Below are positions 51,904-59,461 of a stretch of 64,000 nt of DNA, in pieces. How positions within the stretch are numbered: position 1 is the stretch's first letter; each line of letters opens with the position of its first letter. The notes beneath the pieces were generated by a model. The model saw nothing but the letters and a program-made list of their open reading frames with translations, did no database searches and was not told the origin of the DNA. The position numbers and the translations under genes were made by a program. Source of the stretch: Flavobacteriales bacterium UBA6057 (GTDB lineage: Bacteria; Bacteroidota; Bacteroidia; Flavobacteriales_G; Salibacteraceae); contig DIYJ01000011.1 of assembly GCA_002428995.1 (NCBI GenBank), positions 434,001-498,000 on the forward strand, in the 5' to 3' direction.

Positions 51904-52599
51904 ATGAAACTACTTACCGCAATCGCTGCCATTTGCCTCGTACTCTCGGCTTGTGGCGAAACCATTAAAGGCAATGGAAATGTAACCACGCAGAGTCGTG
52001 ATGTATCCGATTTTCACTCTGTGGAAGCTTCTGGCTTTTTTGAAATCGAGTTGATGGAAGGAACAGAAGGTGTTGAGATCGTAACCGATGAGAATCTACA
52101 TGAACACATTGAGGTGGAGGTGAAGAATGGAAGTCTCCGGATTTACACCAATGACAAGATGCTCGATGCAAAAGAGCTGCTGGTCAAGGTTTCTTTCGAA
52201 CAACTGAACAGTGTTGACATTGCCGGTGCTGCTCAAATCACCTGCAAATCTCCTATTCAGGGAGAAAGCTTTGAACTGGAAGTGGCCGGAGCAGCGGAGG
52301 CGGAGCTTGATGTAGACGTCAAGAATCTTTCACTCGACCTTGCCGGTGGCAGCGAAGTGGAAGTGGTTGGAAATGCCACGATGGCTGATTTCGACATTGC
52401 CGGAGCCGGAGAAGTGAGAGCGCTTGATTTGCAAACGCAGCAATGTTCCATTGATATTTCGGGCGCTGGTGAGATTGAAGTGAGTGTAGCAAAGGCTTTG
52501 GATGTAGACATTACAGGAGCCGGAGAAGTGCGCTACAAGGGAAATCCTGACGACATTAAAAAGAGTATCACAGGTGCCGGAGAATTGACGCAACTTTAG
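51904..52599 (+). CDS. DUF2807 (GIN domain) lipoprotein
   Basis: The 231-residue product has a signal with lipobox LSACG at residues 13-17. The mature protein is a DUF2807 putative auto-transporter adhesin head domain: KGNGNVTTQSRDVSDFHSVE, GFFEIELMEG, VTDENLHEHIEVEV, then a right-handed beta-helix-like stack with repeated GAGE/GAAE motifs (AGAAQIT, AGAAEAEL, AGGSEVEV, AGAGEVRA, SGAGEIEV, TGAGEVRY, TGAGELTQ). Such proteins sit on Bacteroidota envelopes with unknown role. It lies 3 bases upstream of the MORN-repeat gene, forming an apparent two-gene operon. Confidence 0.87.
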   Translation: MKLLTAIAAICLVLSACGETIKGNGNVTTQSRDVSDFHSVEASGFFEIELMEGTEGVEIVTDENLHEHIEVEVKNGSLRIYTNDKMLDAKELLVKVSFEQLNSVDIAGAAQITCKSPIQGESFELEVAGAAEAELDVDVKNLSLDLAGGSEVEVVGNATMADFDIAGAGEVRALDLQTQQCSIDISGAGEIEVSVAKALDVDITGAGEVRYKGNPDDIKKSITGAGELTQL

Positions 52600-52602
52600 C
52601 CC

Positions 52603-53073
52603 ATGAATTGGAGAAGCTCTGCACCCCTCTTTTTGGCCTTGTTGGCCCTTATTTCAGCACACTCGCTTTTCGCACAGATCAAAAGTCCCGATGACCTTCG
52701 GGACATGGCCGATGGCTTTCACAACATTCTGTGGGAAAATGGAGCACGCTACACGGGCGATATCTACAATGGTGAGTTCAGTGGAAAGGGAACAATGGTG
52801 TGGCCAGACAGTAGCTACTACCGCGGGAGCTGGAAGGCTGGTATGCGCCATGGTAAAGGTGAAATGCATTGGGCCAATGGACGCGCCTACTTCGGAAAGT
52901 GGAAAGAAGATGAAGCCCACGGAAAAGGGCAAATGGAATGGCCCAACGGACAGCTCTACAAAGGCGAATTTCAATACGGAAAGCGCACCGGAAAGGGCAA
53001 AATCAAATATCCTGACGGAAGCATCTGGAAGGGTGAGTTCAAAAACAATGAACCACTGAAGGAAGAGGACTAA
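52603..53073 (+). CDS. Exported MORN-repeat protein
   Basis: The 156-residue product has a signal peptide (1-24, ending LFAQ) and five MORN repeats: YTGDIYNGEFSGKGTMVWPD, YRGSWKAGMRHGKGEMHWAN, YFGKWKEDEAHGKGQMEWPN, YKGEFQYGKRTGKGKIKYPD and a partial WKGEFKNNEP. MORN sheets often bind lipids or other proteins. It follows the DUF2807 gene by 3 bases, hinting that the two act together at the envelope. It overlaps the convergent repeat-protein gene by 4 bases. No enzymatic domain is attached. Confidence 0.85.
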   Translation: MNWRSSAPLFLALLALISAHSLFAQIKSPDDLRDMADGFHNILWENGARYTGDIYNGEFSGKGTMVWPDSSYYRGSWKAGMRHGKGEMHWANGRAYFGKWKEDEAHGKGQMEWPNGQLYKGEFQYGKRTGKGKIKYPDGSIWKGEFKNNEPLKEED

Positions 53074-53507
53074 GAGCTATAATAGCGATGGAAGTCTGAT
53101 TTATTCACCTCGATCTCGTCTTTGATCGATTCGATCTTTTTGGCCACCATGGCGAACACCTTGTAGTCCTTTTTCAAGAGCTTCTCAAAGGCATCTGTAT
53201 CTCCATCTCCAATGAGCGCCATATCGCGCAGGGTTTCGTAGCCGTTCTTTTCCAGCCACTCAAGCGCTTTTTCGCTGCCTTCCGCCCCGTGGATCATCGC
53301 CATGATGTGAGGAAAGCCGTTTTTCATGAGCCATTCTCGTGAACGGTCTTCGTTGCGCACGGCATAGTAGCACAAGCCCAGCTCGGTGTAACCATTTTTC
53401 AGGAGCCACTCTGTGATCTTTTCATTCCCCGAAATACTCTCTCCCCACGCCAGCAAAACTTTCACCGGGTAATTCAGTCCCTTCAGATCGCCTTTTACCT
53501 TCTCCAT
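53070..53507 (-). CDS. Small helical-repeat protein of unknown function
   Basis: This 145-residue soluble protein contains four ~30-residue helical repeats: TEWLLKNGYTELGLCYYAV, REWLMKNGFPHIMAMIHGA, LEWLEKNGYETLRDMALIG and EKLLKKDYKVFAMVAKK. The W-L-x-K-N-G-Y/F motif ends the first helix of each unit. The layout recalls ankyrin- or HEAT-like solenoids, but I do not recognise the family. It ends with charged residues and Tyr (DFHRYYSS). It is single, convergent with the MORN gene by 4 bases. Confidence 0.65.
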   Translation of the reverse strand: MEKVKGDLKGLNYPVKVLLAWGESISGNEKITEWLLKNGYTELGLCYYAVRNEDRSREWLMKNGFPHIMAMIHGAEGSEKALEWLEKNGYETLRDMALIGDGDTDAFEKLLKKDYKVFAMVAKKIESIKDEIEVNKSDFHRYYSS

Positions 53508-53604
53508 ACTTTTCTCGTCCTTTCAATACAGTTCGTTCACAACAACGAACCAGAAGTTTAAAAATACGATCATTTGCGCAAGGCGGGGAATGCCAACAAA
53601 TATT

Positions 53605-53612
53605 TAGGTTTG
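53605..53612 (+). promoter_or_regulatory. Bacteroidota -7 promoter box for the Cys-rich lipoprotein gene
   Basis: TAGGTTTG matches TANNTTTG exactly, 30 bases before the ATG at 53643. A TTTG lies at 53573-53576 but is further upstream than usual for a -33 element. Confidence 0.4.
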
Positions 53613-53642
53613 TGAAAGCAATCGATCAAAAAAAGTGCTGAG

Positions 53643-53864
53643 ATGAAACGTCTAATGATGGTGTTAGCGGCAGGAGCTTTTCTCCTCACAGTGACCGCTT
53701 CTTGTGAGAAATGTTCTACGTGCATTGTAAAGGAAACAGACGGTACCGTGATCTATGATTATGCAGAGACCTGCGGTAACAAAGATGTGATTGATGACTA
53801 CAAGAACCAGTGCGAAGCTCAGTACGGTTCATTTGGATTTGACTGCGCCTGTAGTGACGATTGA
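53643..53864 (+). CDS. Cys-rich mini-lipoprotein of unknown function
   Basis: The 73-residue precursor has a signal ending in the lipobox TASC (lipid Cys at 21). The 53-residue mature part has six further Cys (24, 27, 44, 57, 68, 70) in a CxxCxxC ... CxC arrangement, suitable for three disulfides, and many acidic residues. It has a consensus promoter box upstream and its own strong terminator at 53896-53924, so it is an independent transcript. The family is not recognised. Confidence 0.7.
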   Translation: MKRLMMVLAAGAFLLTVTASCEKCSTCIVKETDGTVIYDYAETCGNKDVIDDYKNQCEAQYGSFGFDCACSDD

Positions 53865-53895
53865 TTCGGTCACAACGACTTTTTCATAAAATATC

Positions 53896-53924
53896 AACCC
53901 TGCCCATTTGAGGCGGGGTTTTTT
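53896..53924 (+). terminator. Intrinsic terminator after the Cys-rich lipoprotein gene
   Basis: AACCCTGCC pairs with GGCGGGGTT (one G-T pair) around the loop CATTTGA, followed by a run of T. It starts 31 bases after the stop at 53864 and ends 12 bases before the next start. Confidence 0.85.
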
Positions 53925-53936
53925 GTACCTCCGCGC

Positions 53937-55040
53937 ATGCTTCGCTGGACCCTACTTGTTGCGCTGATCCTTGCTTTTGCTTCGTGTGATCATTCAGAAT
54001 CCGAACTACCCGAAGAGGAACCCGAGCCAGAGAAACAGCTTGTGGATTTTTCCGCATCAACGCAGCAGCGAATGGAAGCCTATCTGGATTCGCTCTTCCG
54101 TGAAAAGCGGTTCAACGGTGTGGCACTCGCTTATTCTGCCGACAGCTTGTTCACCACAACCCGAGGCTTCAGAAGCCTGCGAAACCGCGATTCGCTGCAG
54201 GTAAACGATGCCTTTCAGCTTGCTTCGGTTTCCAAACCGCTCACGGCTTATGCCATTCTCAAGCTCGCTGACCAGGGAAAGATTCATTTGGATCATCTGG
54301 TGTCTGAATACCTCGAAGGATTCCCTTATGCCGATGTGACCGTCCGCATGCTGCTCAACCATACAAGTGGACTGGGAAACTATACCTATGTCACCGATAG
54401 TTTGTGGGGAATGCCCGACTCTGTGATGATCAATGACGATCTGCTGCGTGAGTTCCTTCAGGGCCACGTACCGATCTACTACGAACCCGGTGTGACCTTC
54501 GATTACTGCAACTCCAATTATGCGCTACTCGCTTCGATCATTGATTGCAACACGGGGATGGATTTTTCCTCCTTCATGAAACAGGAAGTGTTTGAACCTC
54601 TGGGCATGGATTCGAGTGAATTGTTGAACCCAGCACAAAAGACTTGCCTGGATTACACCGTTCAGGGACATTACCCGAACGGAAAGCATAAGCTGCCCTT
54701 CTACCTCAATGGAATTACGGGCGATAAAGGAGTATACTCTACGGTGTATGACCTCTTTCGATTCTATCAGGAGTGGAAAGCTCCGAAAGAGGTTTCAAGC
54801 CTTACTATTTCCAAGAGCTTTGAGCATCCTGAACCAAGCAAACCAGGACAGTTTTATGCGCTGGGTTGGCGCATGAAAACCGATGTTGAAGGAGATACAC
54901 TCATCTTTCACAATGGATGGTGGCGTGGCTTCAGAACTTATTTCTGGTGGAGTAAAAAAGAAGACAAGTGTTTCATTGCCCTCACCAACACCGTTAGAGG
55001 TGGTTACCTGAAGGCCGAGGAGATATTGAGTTTGTATTAG
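53937..55040 (+). CDS. Beta-lactamase-fold serine hydrolase lipoprotein
   Basis: This 367-residue protein has a signal with lipobox FASC (Cys17), an acidic Pro/Glu spacer, then a class C beta-lactamase/penicillin-binding-type domain. The SxxK motif is Ser97-Val-Ser-Lys100 (QLASVSKPLTAY), the YxN motif is YCN near residue 189 (FDYCNSNYALLAS), and the third motif appears as HNG (IFHNGWWRG) near residue 322. Likely a periplasmic or outer-membrane D-Ala peptidase or esterase; beta-lactam resistance should not be assumed. The start at 53937 follows the terminator directly; its promoter was not found. Confidence 0.85.
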   Translation: MLRWTLLVALILAFASCDHSESELPEEEPEPEKQLVDFSASTQQRMEAYLDSLFREKRFNGVALAYSADSLFTTTRGFRSLRNRDSLQVNDAFQLASVSKPLTAYAILKLADQGKIHLDHLVSEYLEGFPYADVTVRMLLNHTSGLGNYTYVTDSLWGMPDSVMINDDLLREFLQGHVPIYYEPGVTFDYCNSNYALLASIIDCNTGMDFSSFMKQEVFEPLGMDSSELLNPAQKTCLDYTVQGHYPNGKHKLPFYLNGITGDKGVYSTVYDLFRFYQEWKAPKEVSSLTISKSFEHPEPSKPGQFYALGWRMKTDVEGDTLIFHNGWWRGFRTYFWWSKKEDKCFIALTNTVRGGYLKAEEILSLY

Positions 55041-55082
55041 TTCCCGAACTCTTTTATTATTGGTATTGTTACACTGTGGATT

Positions 55083-55691
55083 GTGACTGAAAAGACATTG
55101 ACCATAGCGCTTTTTCCATTGAATATTTTTCTGCTTCCGGGTGAGCAATTACCGTTGCACATCTTCGAGCCTCGCTATCGCCAACTCTTCGAAGAGGCTC
55201 AGGATGAGAGCTTCGAGTTCGGTTTACCTTACCATGAGCGAGAGTTGGGAGAGCATATGGTATCGATCTGCCGGTTGCTGAAAACGACCAAGGTTTACCA
55301 GACCGGTGAAATGGATGTGATCATTGAAGCCCATTCACTGGCGGATATGAAAAACTTTGAGTCCACTTTGCCAGGAAAGCTTTATCCGGGAGGTGAAGTG
55401 CAAAAACGACTTTCTGACGATCTCGACCAGGAAGCAGACGGTGAAACCCTCAACCTCTTCAGAACCTACATCGAATACAAATTCGGATCTGTTCCTTCGG
55501 CAGCGCAGTTGTCCAGATATCAGTTGCTTGACATCGCATCCAGTGTAGCCTTAAGCAATCGCGAAAAGATCAATTACGTGAGACTTAAAGACGAGGAGCG
55601 AAGAACGCTCATGCTTAAGCGCTGTCTGCAATACCTGAACTTGCTCCATCTGCAGGAAAGCAGGATGGAGAACGGGCTTTTGCTTAATTAG
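55083..55691 (+). CDS. LON N-terminal (substrate-binding) domain protein
   Basis: The 202-residue protein is a stand-alone LON N-domain: IALFPLNIFLLPGEQLPLHI (residues 8-27), FEPRYRQLFEEAQD and a final helical part. ATPase and protease domains are absent. Such small proteins occur widely in bacteria and have an unclear role, perhaps in substrate recruitment. The start is GTG at 55083, needed because the domain begins immediately. The stop lies in the left arm of the repeat at 55687-55794. Confidence 0.85.
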   Translation: MTEKTLTIALFPLNIFLLPGEQLPLHIFEPRYRQLFEEAQDESFEFGLPYHERELGEHMVSICRLLKTTKVYQTGEMDVIIEAHSLADMKNFESTLPGKLYPGGEVQKRLSDDLDQEADGETLNLFRTYIEYKFGSVPSAAQLSRYQLLDIASSVALSNREKINYVRLKDEERRTLMLKRCLQYLNLLHLQESRMENGLLLN

Positions 55692-55794
55692 ATGATGAGT
55701 TGATTAGACGATCAGATCATTGATCCCATCCTAAATCACCTCATCAACTGATTATCCAATCATCTAATGATCTAATTGTCTGATTATCTGATCG
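55687..55794. repeat. GATCAGATGATTAG-type inverted repeat between convergent genes
   Basis: Left arm 55687-55725 (ATTAGATGATGAGTTGATTA, GATCAGATCATTGATC words) and right arm 55737-55794 (CTCATCAACTGATTATCC, CATCTAATGATCTAATTG, GATTATCTGATCG words) are inverted to each other. It fills the spacer between the convergent LON-domain and S9 peptidase genes, overlapping the former's stop. It uses the same words as the element at 2577-2679, 53 kb away. Confidence 0.65.
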
Positions 55795-55800
55795 TAATCC

Positions 55801-57855
55801 CTACTTCAGCCACTCGTCCAGCCAGCCGAAGAACTCGCGGTGCCACATGATGCCATTTTGAGGTTTCAGCACCCAGTGCCCTTCATCCGGATAATAGAGA
55901 AGCTTGCTTGGAATACCCTTTAACTGGGCAGCAGTGAACGCTTCAAGGCCTTGGTTCAACGGCACTCTGAAATCAAGCTCATTGTGGATCACCAAAATCG
56001 GAGTGTTCCAATTCTGAACCAGTTTGTGAGGCGAGAAGAGCTTGTAGCTTCTAGGCATAGGATCTTCCCAGTAGGCACCACCGATGTCCCAGTTTGCAAA
56101 GAAGAGTTCCTCCGTGCTGCCATACCAGCTTTCAAGATTGAACAGTCCACAGTGGCTGATGAAGGTCTTGAAGCGTCCTTCGTGAATACCCGCGAGGTAG
56201 TACACTGAATAGCCTCCATAGCTTGCTCCAACTGCACCTAGCTTGGTTTCATCCACAAAGGGTTCCGTTTTCACAGCGTCAATCGCGCTGAGGTAATCCT
56301 TCATAGCTTGTCCACCCCAGTCTTTTGAAATGTCATCGTTCCATTTCTGCCCGAAACTTGGCAAGCCTCTTCGGTTTGGAGCCACTACGATATAACCCTT
56401 TGCTGCCATCAACGCAAAGTTCCAGCGGTAGCTGAAAAACTGACTGACCGCGCTCTGCGGACCGCCCTGGCAATAGAGCAAGGTAGGATACTTCTTATTG
56501 GGATCGAAGTCTGGCGGGTAGATCACCCATGTCAACATGTCCTTATCATCCGTGGTTTTGATCATTCGTTTTTCCACCTTGCTCTTTTTCATGCCCTTCA
56601 GCAGCTCTGTGTTGGCTGATGTAAGCTGCTTTTCTTCGCCTGACTTGATGCTCCAGCTGTAGATTTCCGCAGGCTCGGTCATGGTGTTTTTAGTTCCGAT
56701 CAGTCGATCACCAGCCAGCGCTACTCCATTGATGTTGTGAATGCCAGATGTGATCGGTGTGACGGACTTCAGTGCAGCCTTTGAAAAGCTGGAAGAAGTG
56801 AGATCGATGCGATAGGCCTGATAAGTGGCGTTAACAGCGCTGGTAGCATAAATGGTCTTTCCATTCGAGGCCCAGGCCAGACTGCCAAAGCTTTGGTCGA
56901 CATTCTCCGTAAGTGCCTTGCGCTTGCCAGACTGAACGTCCATGATCCACACCACGTTTTTGTCGGATTCAAAACCATCGCGCTCCATGCTCATCCAAGC
57001 CAACATTTTTCCATCTGGAGAGAATGCAGGATCCATGTCATAGCCCATTCGGCCGCTGGTGAGGTTCACCGTTTCTCCGCTCGCAAGGTCATAGGAGTAG
57101 AGCTCTGAATTCGTGCTTACTGCGTAATCCTTCCCGAACTTCTTTTTGCATACGTATACCAACTTCTGACCATCGGGACTCCATGTAATTTGCTCTCCAC
57201 CACCGAAGGGTTTCATCGGGCTGTCATAGGGCTCTCCTTCCATGATATCCTTGGCCAATCCCAGCGCCTTGCCATCCTTATATTCTGAGATGGCCACGTG
57301 TGAATGTGTACCATCATACCACTCTGTCCAGTGACGAATCATGAGGTTGTCGTAGCTACGGCCGGTAGCCATTGGCAAATCGGTGTATTTGTCAGACAAC
57401 ATGTCGTTCACCTTCACGGTGAAGCTGAAGCTGATGTGTTTCAAGTCAGGTGCATAGCTCGCATTCGATATGCTGTAGTCGAAGTTGGTTACCTGGCTTG
57501 CATCACTTCCATCGGGATTCATTTCCCAAAGCTGTACAGAACCACTCTTTGCACTCAGGTATCCGATCTTGTTCCCATCGGGCCGCCACATGGCGCTGAT
57601 GATACTTTCGCCATCTGCACTGATCTTTTGAGCATCTCCACCACCGGCTGGCATGATGTAAAGACTTGTTGTTCCTCCGTCCTCGTCCAGGTTGTAAGCC
57701 CGATCCATGTACAGGAGCTGCTTCTCGTCAGGAGATACGGAAACACCATAAATACGATGGAATTTCCAAAGAACTTCTGGGGTGAGGACGTCCTGGGCTC
57801 GTGAAGAGATGCCGAGGATAACAAGAGCTGCCAGAAAGAGGAGCGAGCGCGTCAT
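55801..57855 (-). CDS. S9 family prolyl oligopeptidase-type peptidase
   Basis: This 684-residue exported peptidase (signal 1-21, MTRSLLFLAALVILGISSRA) has an N-terminal seven-bladed WD40-like propeller (IYGVSVSPDEKQLLYMDRA, MWRPDGNKIGYLS, ITWSPDGQKLVYV) and a C-terminal alpha/beta-hydrolase. The catalytic Ser is in GAVGASYGGYSVYYL (about residue 545), Asp in HNELDFRVPLNQ (about 625) and His in DEGHWVLKPQN (about 657). It degrades short peptides in the periplasm. ATG 57855 gives the signal peptide; an in-frame start at 57975 adds 40 residues that would cover the divergent promoter at 57910. Confidence 0.93.
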   Translation of the reverse strand: MTRSLLFLAALVILGISSRAQDVLTPEVLWKFHRIYGVSVSPDEKQLLYMDRAYNLDEDGGTTSLYIMPAGGGDAQKISADGESIISAMWRPDGNKIGYLSAKSGSVQLWEMNPDGSDASQVTNFDYSISNASYAPDLKHISFSFTVKVNDMLSDKYTDLPMATGRSYDNLMIRHWTEWYDGTHSHVAISEYKDGKALGLAKDIMEGEPYDSPMKPFGGGEQITWSPDGQKLVYVCKKKFGKDYAVSTNSELYSYDLASGETVNLTSGRMGYDMDPAFSPDGKMLAWMSMERDGFESDKNVVWIMDVQSGKRKALTENVDQSFGSLAWASNGKTIYATSAVNATYQAYRIDLTSSSFSKAALKSVTPITSGIHNINGVALAGDRLIGTKNTMTEPAEIYSWSIKSGEEKQLTSANTELLKGMKKSKVEKRMIKTTDDKDMLTWVIYPPDFDPNKKYPTLLYCQGGPQSAVSQFFSYRWNFALMAAKGYIVVAPNRRGLPSFGQKWNDDISKDWGGQAMKDYLSAIDAVKTEPFVDETKLGAVGASYGGYSVYYLAGIHEGRFKTFISHCGLFNLESWYGSTEELFFANWDIGGAYWEDPMPRSYKLFSPHKLVQNWNTPILVIHNELDFRVPLNQGLEAFTAAQLKGIPSKLLYYPDEGHWVLKPQNGIMWHREFFGWLDEWLK

Positions 57856-57909
57856 AGGTTTCTTTTTTGGCAATAATACCCAATCGCTGATTTGGGGGCA
57901 AGCCAGTAC

Positions 57910-57917
57910 TACCTTTG
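57910..57917 (+). promoter_or_regulatory. Bacteroidota promoter for the YrdC-domain gene
   Basis: TACCTTTG matches the -7 consensus TANNTTTG exactly, and TTTG at 57891-57894 sits near the -33 position. The box ends 7 bases before the ATG at 57925, implying a nearly leaderless transcript and excluding the in-frame upstream start at 57892. Confidence 0.6.
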
Positions 57918-57924
57918 CAGCGCG

Positions 57925-58539
57925 ATGCTGGTGAAAATACATCCCAACAACCCTCGGGAAAGGGAATTGATGCAAGTGGTGGAAATCCTCAAAAAAGGAG
58001 GACTGGTGATTTACCCAACCGACACGGTTTATGGCTTGGGCTGTGATATGATGAACGCGCGTGCAGTGGAGCGCGTGGCGCGCATCAAGGGCATCAAGCC
58101 GGAGAAGTCAAACTTTTCGATCATTTGCTACGACCTGAGCCACATCTCTGATTTCACTCGACCGCTCAGCAACCAGGTGTTCAAGCTGATGAAAAAGGCG
58201 CTCCCAGGGGCTTACACCTTCATCTTAGAGGCGAATCACCAAGTGCCGAAGATTTTCAAATCCAAGAAAAAGACCATCGGGATTCGCGTGCCCGATCACT
58301 CCATTCCTCGCGAACTGGTGAGACTGTTAGGAAACCCCATCGTGACCACCTCAATTCATGATGATGATGACATTATCGAATACTCTACAGATCCAGAGTT
58401 GATTCACGAAAAATTCGAACACCAGGTGGAATGTGTGATCGATGGAGGTTACGGTTTGCAGGTGCCCTCCACCATCATTGACTGCACCAGCGGTGAGCCA
58501 GAACTGGTGAGGGAAGGATTGGGAGATCCTGATATTTGA
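57925..58539 (+). CDS. L-threonylcarbamoyladenylate synthase family protein (Sua5/YciO/YrdC)
   Basis: The 204-residue product is a YrdC-fold protein: KKGGLVIYPTDTVYGLGCDM, RIKGIKPEKSNFSIICYD, LPGAYTFILEANHQVP, IGIRVPDH, and a C-terminal PSTIIDCTSGEPELVREG. YrdC/TsaC proteins make threonylcarbamoyl-AMP for the t6A modification of tRNA; the KSNFS segment and length make this more like YciO than TsaC, whose function is less clear. ATG 57925 is set by the promoter box; a start at 57892 would lie upstream of it. It is divergent from the S9 peptidase gene. Confidence 0.88.
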   Translation: MLVKIHPNNPRERELMQVVEILKKGGLVIYPTDTVYGLGCDMMNARAVERVARIKGIKPEKSNFSIICYDLSHISDFTRPLSNQVFKLMKKALPGAYTFILEANHQVPKIFKSKKKTIGIRVPDHSIPRELVRLLGNPIVTTSIHDDDDIIEYSTDPELIHEKFEHQVECVIDGGYGLQVPSTIIDCTSGEPELVREGLGDPDI

Positions 58540-58639
58540 GACGGCCGCATTCAAACCAAAACGGTTGAATTTTGTAGTATCACAGCATCACTGAAAAAGA
58601 GGACGGTAAGCGTGCCGTTCGTTCAAACTTTAATCGACC

Positions 58640-59410
58640 ATGATTACGATTCTTTCCCCCGCTAAGACCTTAGACTTCGATTCAACACTTCCTGACATGG
58701 AGCCTACGCTGCCTGATTTTGTTGAGGATTCGGAAAAGTTGATCATGAAGCTCAGAACTCTGAGTAAGAAGAAGATCAGCACGTTGATGGGGTTGAGCAA
58801 GGATCTGACAGAATTGAATGCCATGCGTTACCAAGAATGGTCACCAGAGTTCACTCCTCAAAACAGCCGCCCTGCACTTTTGACATTTAGCGGAGACGTG
58901 TACCGAGGTCTGGATGCCAAAAGTCTGTCGCACGATGATCTGGAGTTTGCCCAGTCTCACCTGCGCATTCTGAGCGGATTACATGGATTGCTCAGACCTC
59001 TGGATCGCATTCAGCCCTACCGCCTTGAAATGGGAACAACCTTACCCGTGCAGCGCAAAAAGAACCTCTATGCCTTTTGGGGAGATCGCGTCACCAAGGC
59101 GATTAATGAAGCCATGGATGCAGCTGAGACAGAGGTGTTGATCAACCTGGCTTCAACCGAGTACTCCAAGGTGGTGGACTTTTCAGGTGTTCATGGGAAA
59201 GTGATCACCCCGGTATTCAAGGATTTCAAAAACGGAGAATACAAGGTGGTGATGACATGGGCCAAGCTTGCCCGTGGTGCAATGGCAGGCTATATTCTGC
59301 GAAATCGCATCACAAATCCAGAACAATTGAAAGGTTTTGCAGACTACTCCTTCAATGAGCCTATGTCGTCTGATGAGGAGTGGGTTTTTACCCGGGAAAC
59401 CAAATCCTGA
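58640..59410 (+). CDS. yaaA: Peroxide stress protein YaaA family
   Basis: YaaA (DUF328) limits Fenton damage by lowering free iron under peroxide stress in E. coli, and the fold binds DNA. The 256-residue protein has the family features ILSPAKTLDFDSTLP at the start, LTFSGDVYRGLDAKSLSHDD, LRILSGLHGLLRPLDRIQPY and YRLEMGTTLPV, and a C-terminal FVFTRE-like ending (WVFTRETKS). Length is normal. It lies between YrdC and hybrid kinase genes on the same strand with spacers of 100 and 51 bases; the 58540-58639 spacer holds a small hairpin (ACGGTA/TGCCGT, 58603-58618) of unknown meaning. Confidence 0.93.
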   Translation: MITILSPAKTLDFDSTLPDMEPTLPDFVEDSEKLIMKLRTLSKKKISTLMGLSKDLTELNAMRYQEWSPEFTPQNSRPALLTFSGDVYRGLDAKSLSHDDLEFAQSHLRILSGLHGLLRPLDRIQPYRLEMGTTLPVQRKKNLYAFWGDRVTKAINEAMDAAETEVLINLASTEYSKVVDFSGVHGKVITPVFKDFKNGEYKVVMTWAKLARGAMAGYILRNRITNPEQLKGFADYSFNEPMSSDEEWVFTRETKS

Positions 59411-59461
59411 GTGCACACGTAGTAAGAGCTCATTATATCTTGAAGGCGATCTTTCGTTGGA

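Noticed and set aside
53937..55040. Antibiotic-resistance beta-lactamase
   Set aside because: The third motif is HNG rather than KTG and the protein is a lipoprotein of the broad serine-hydrolase family; resistance cannot be inferred.
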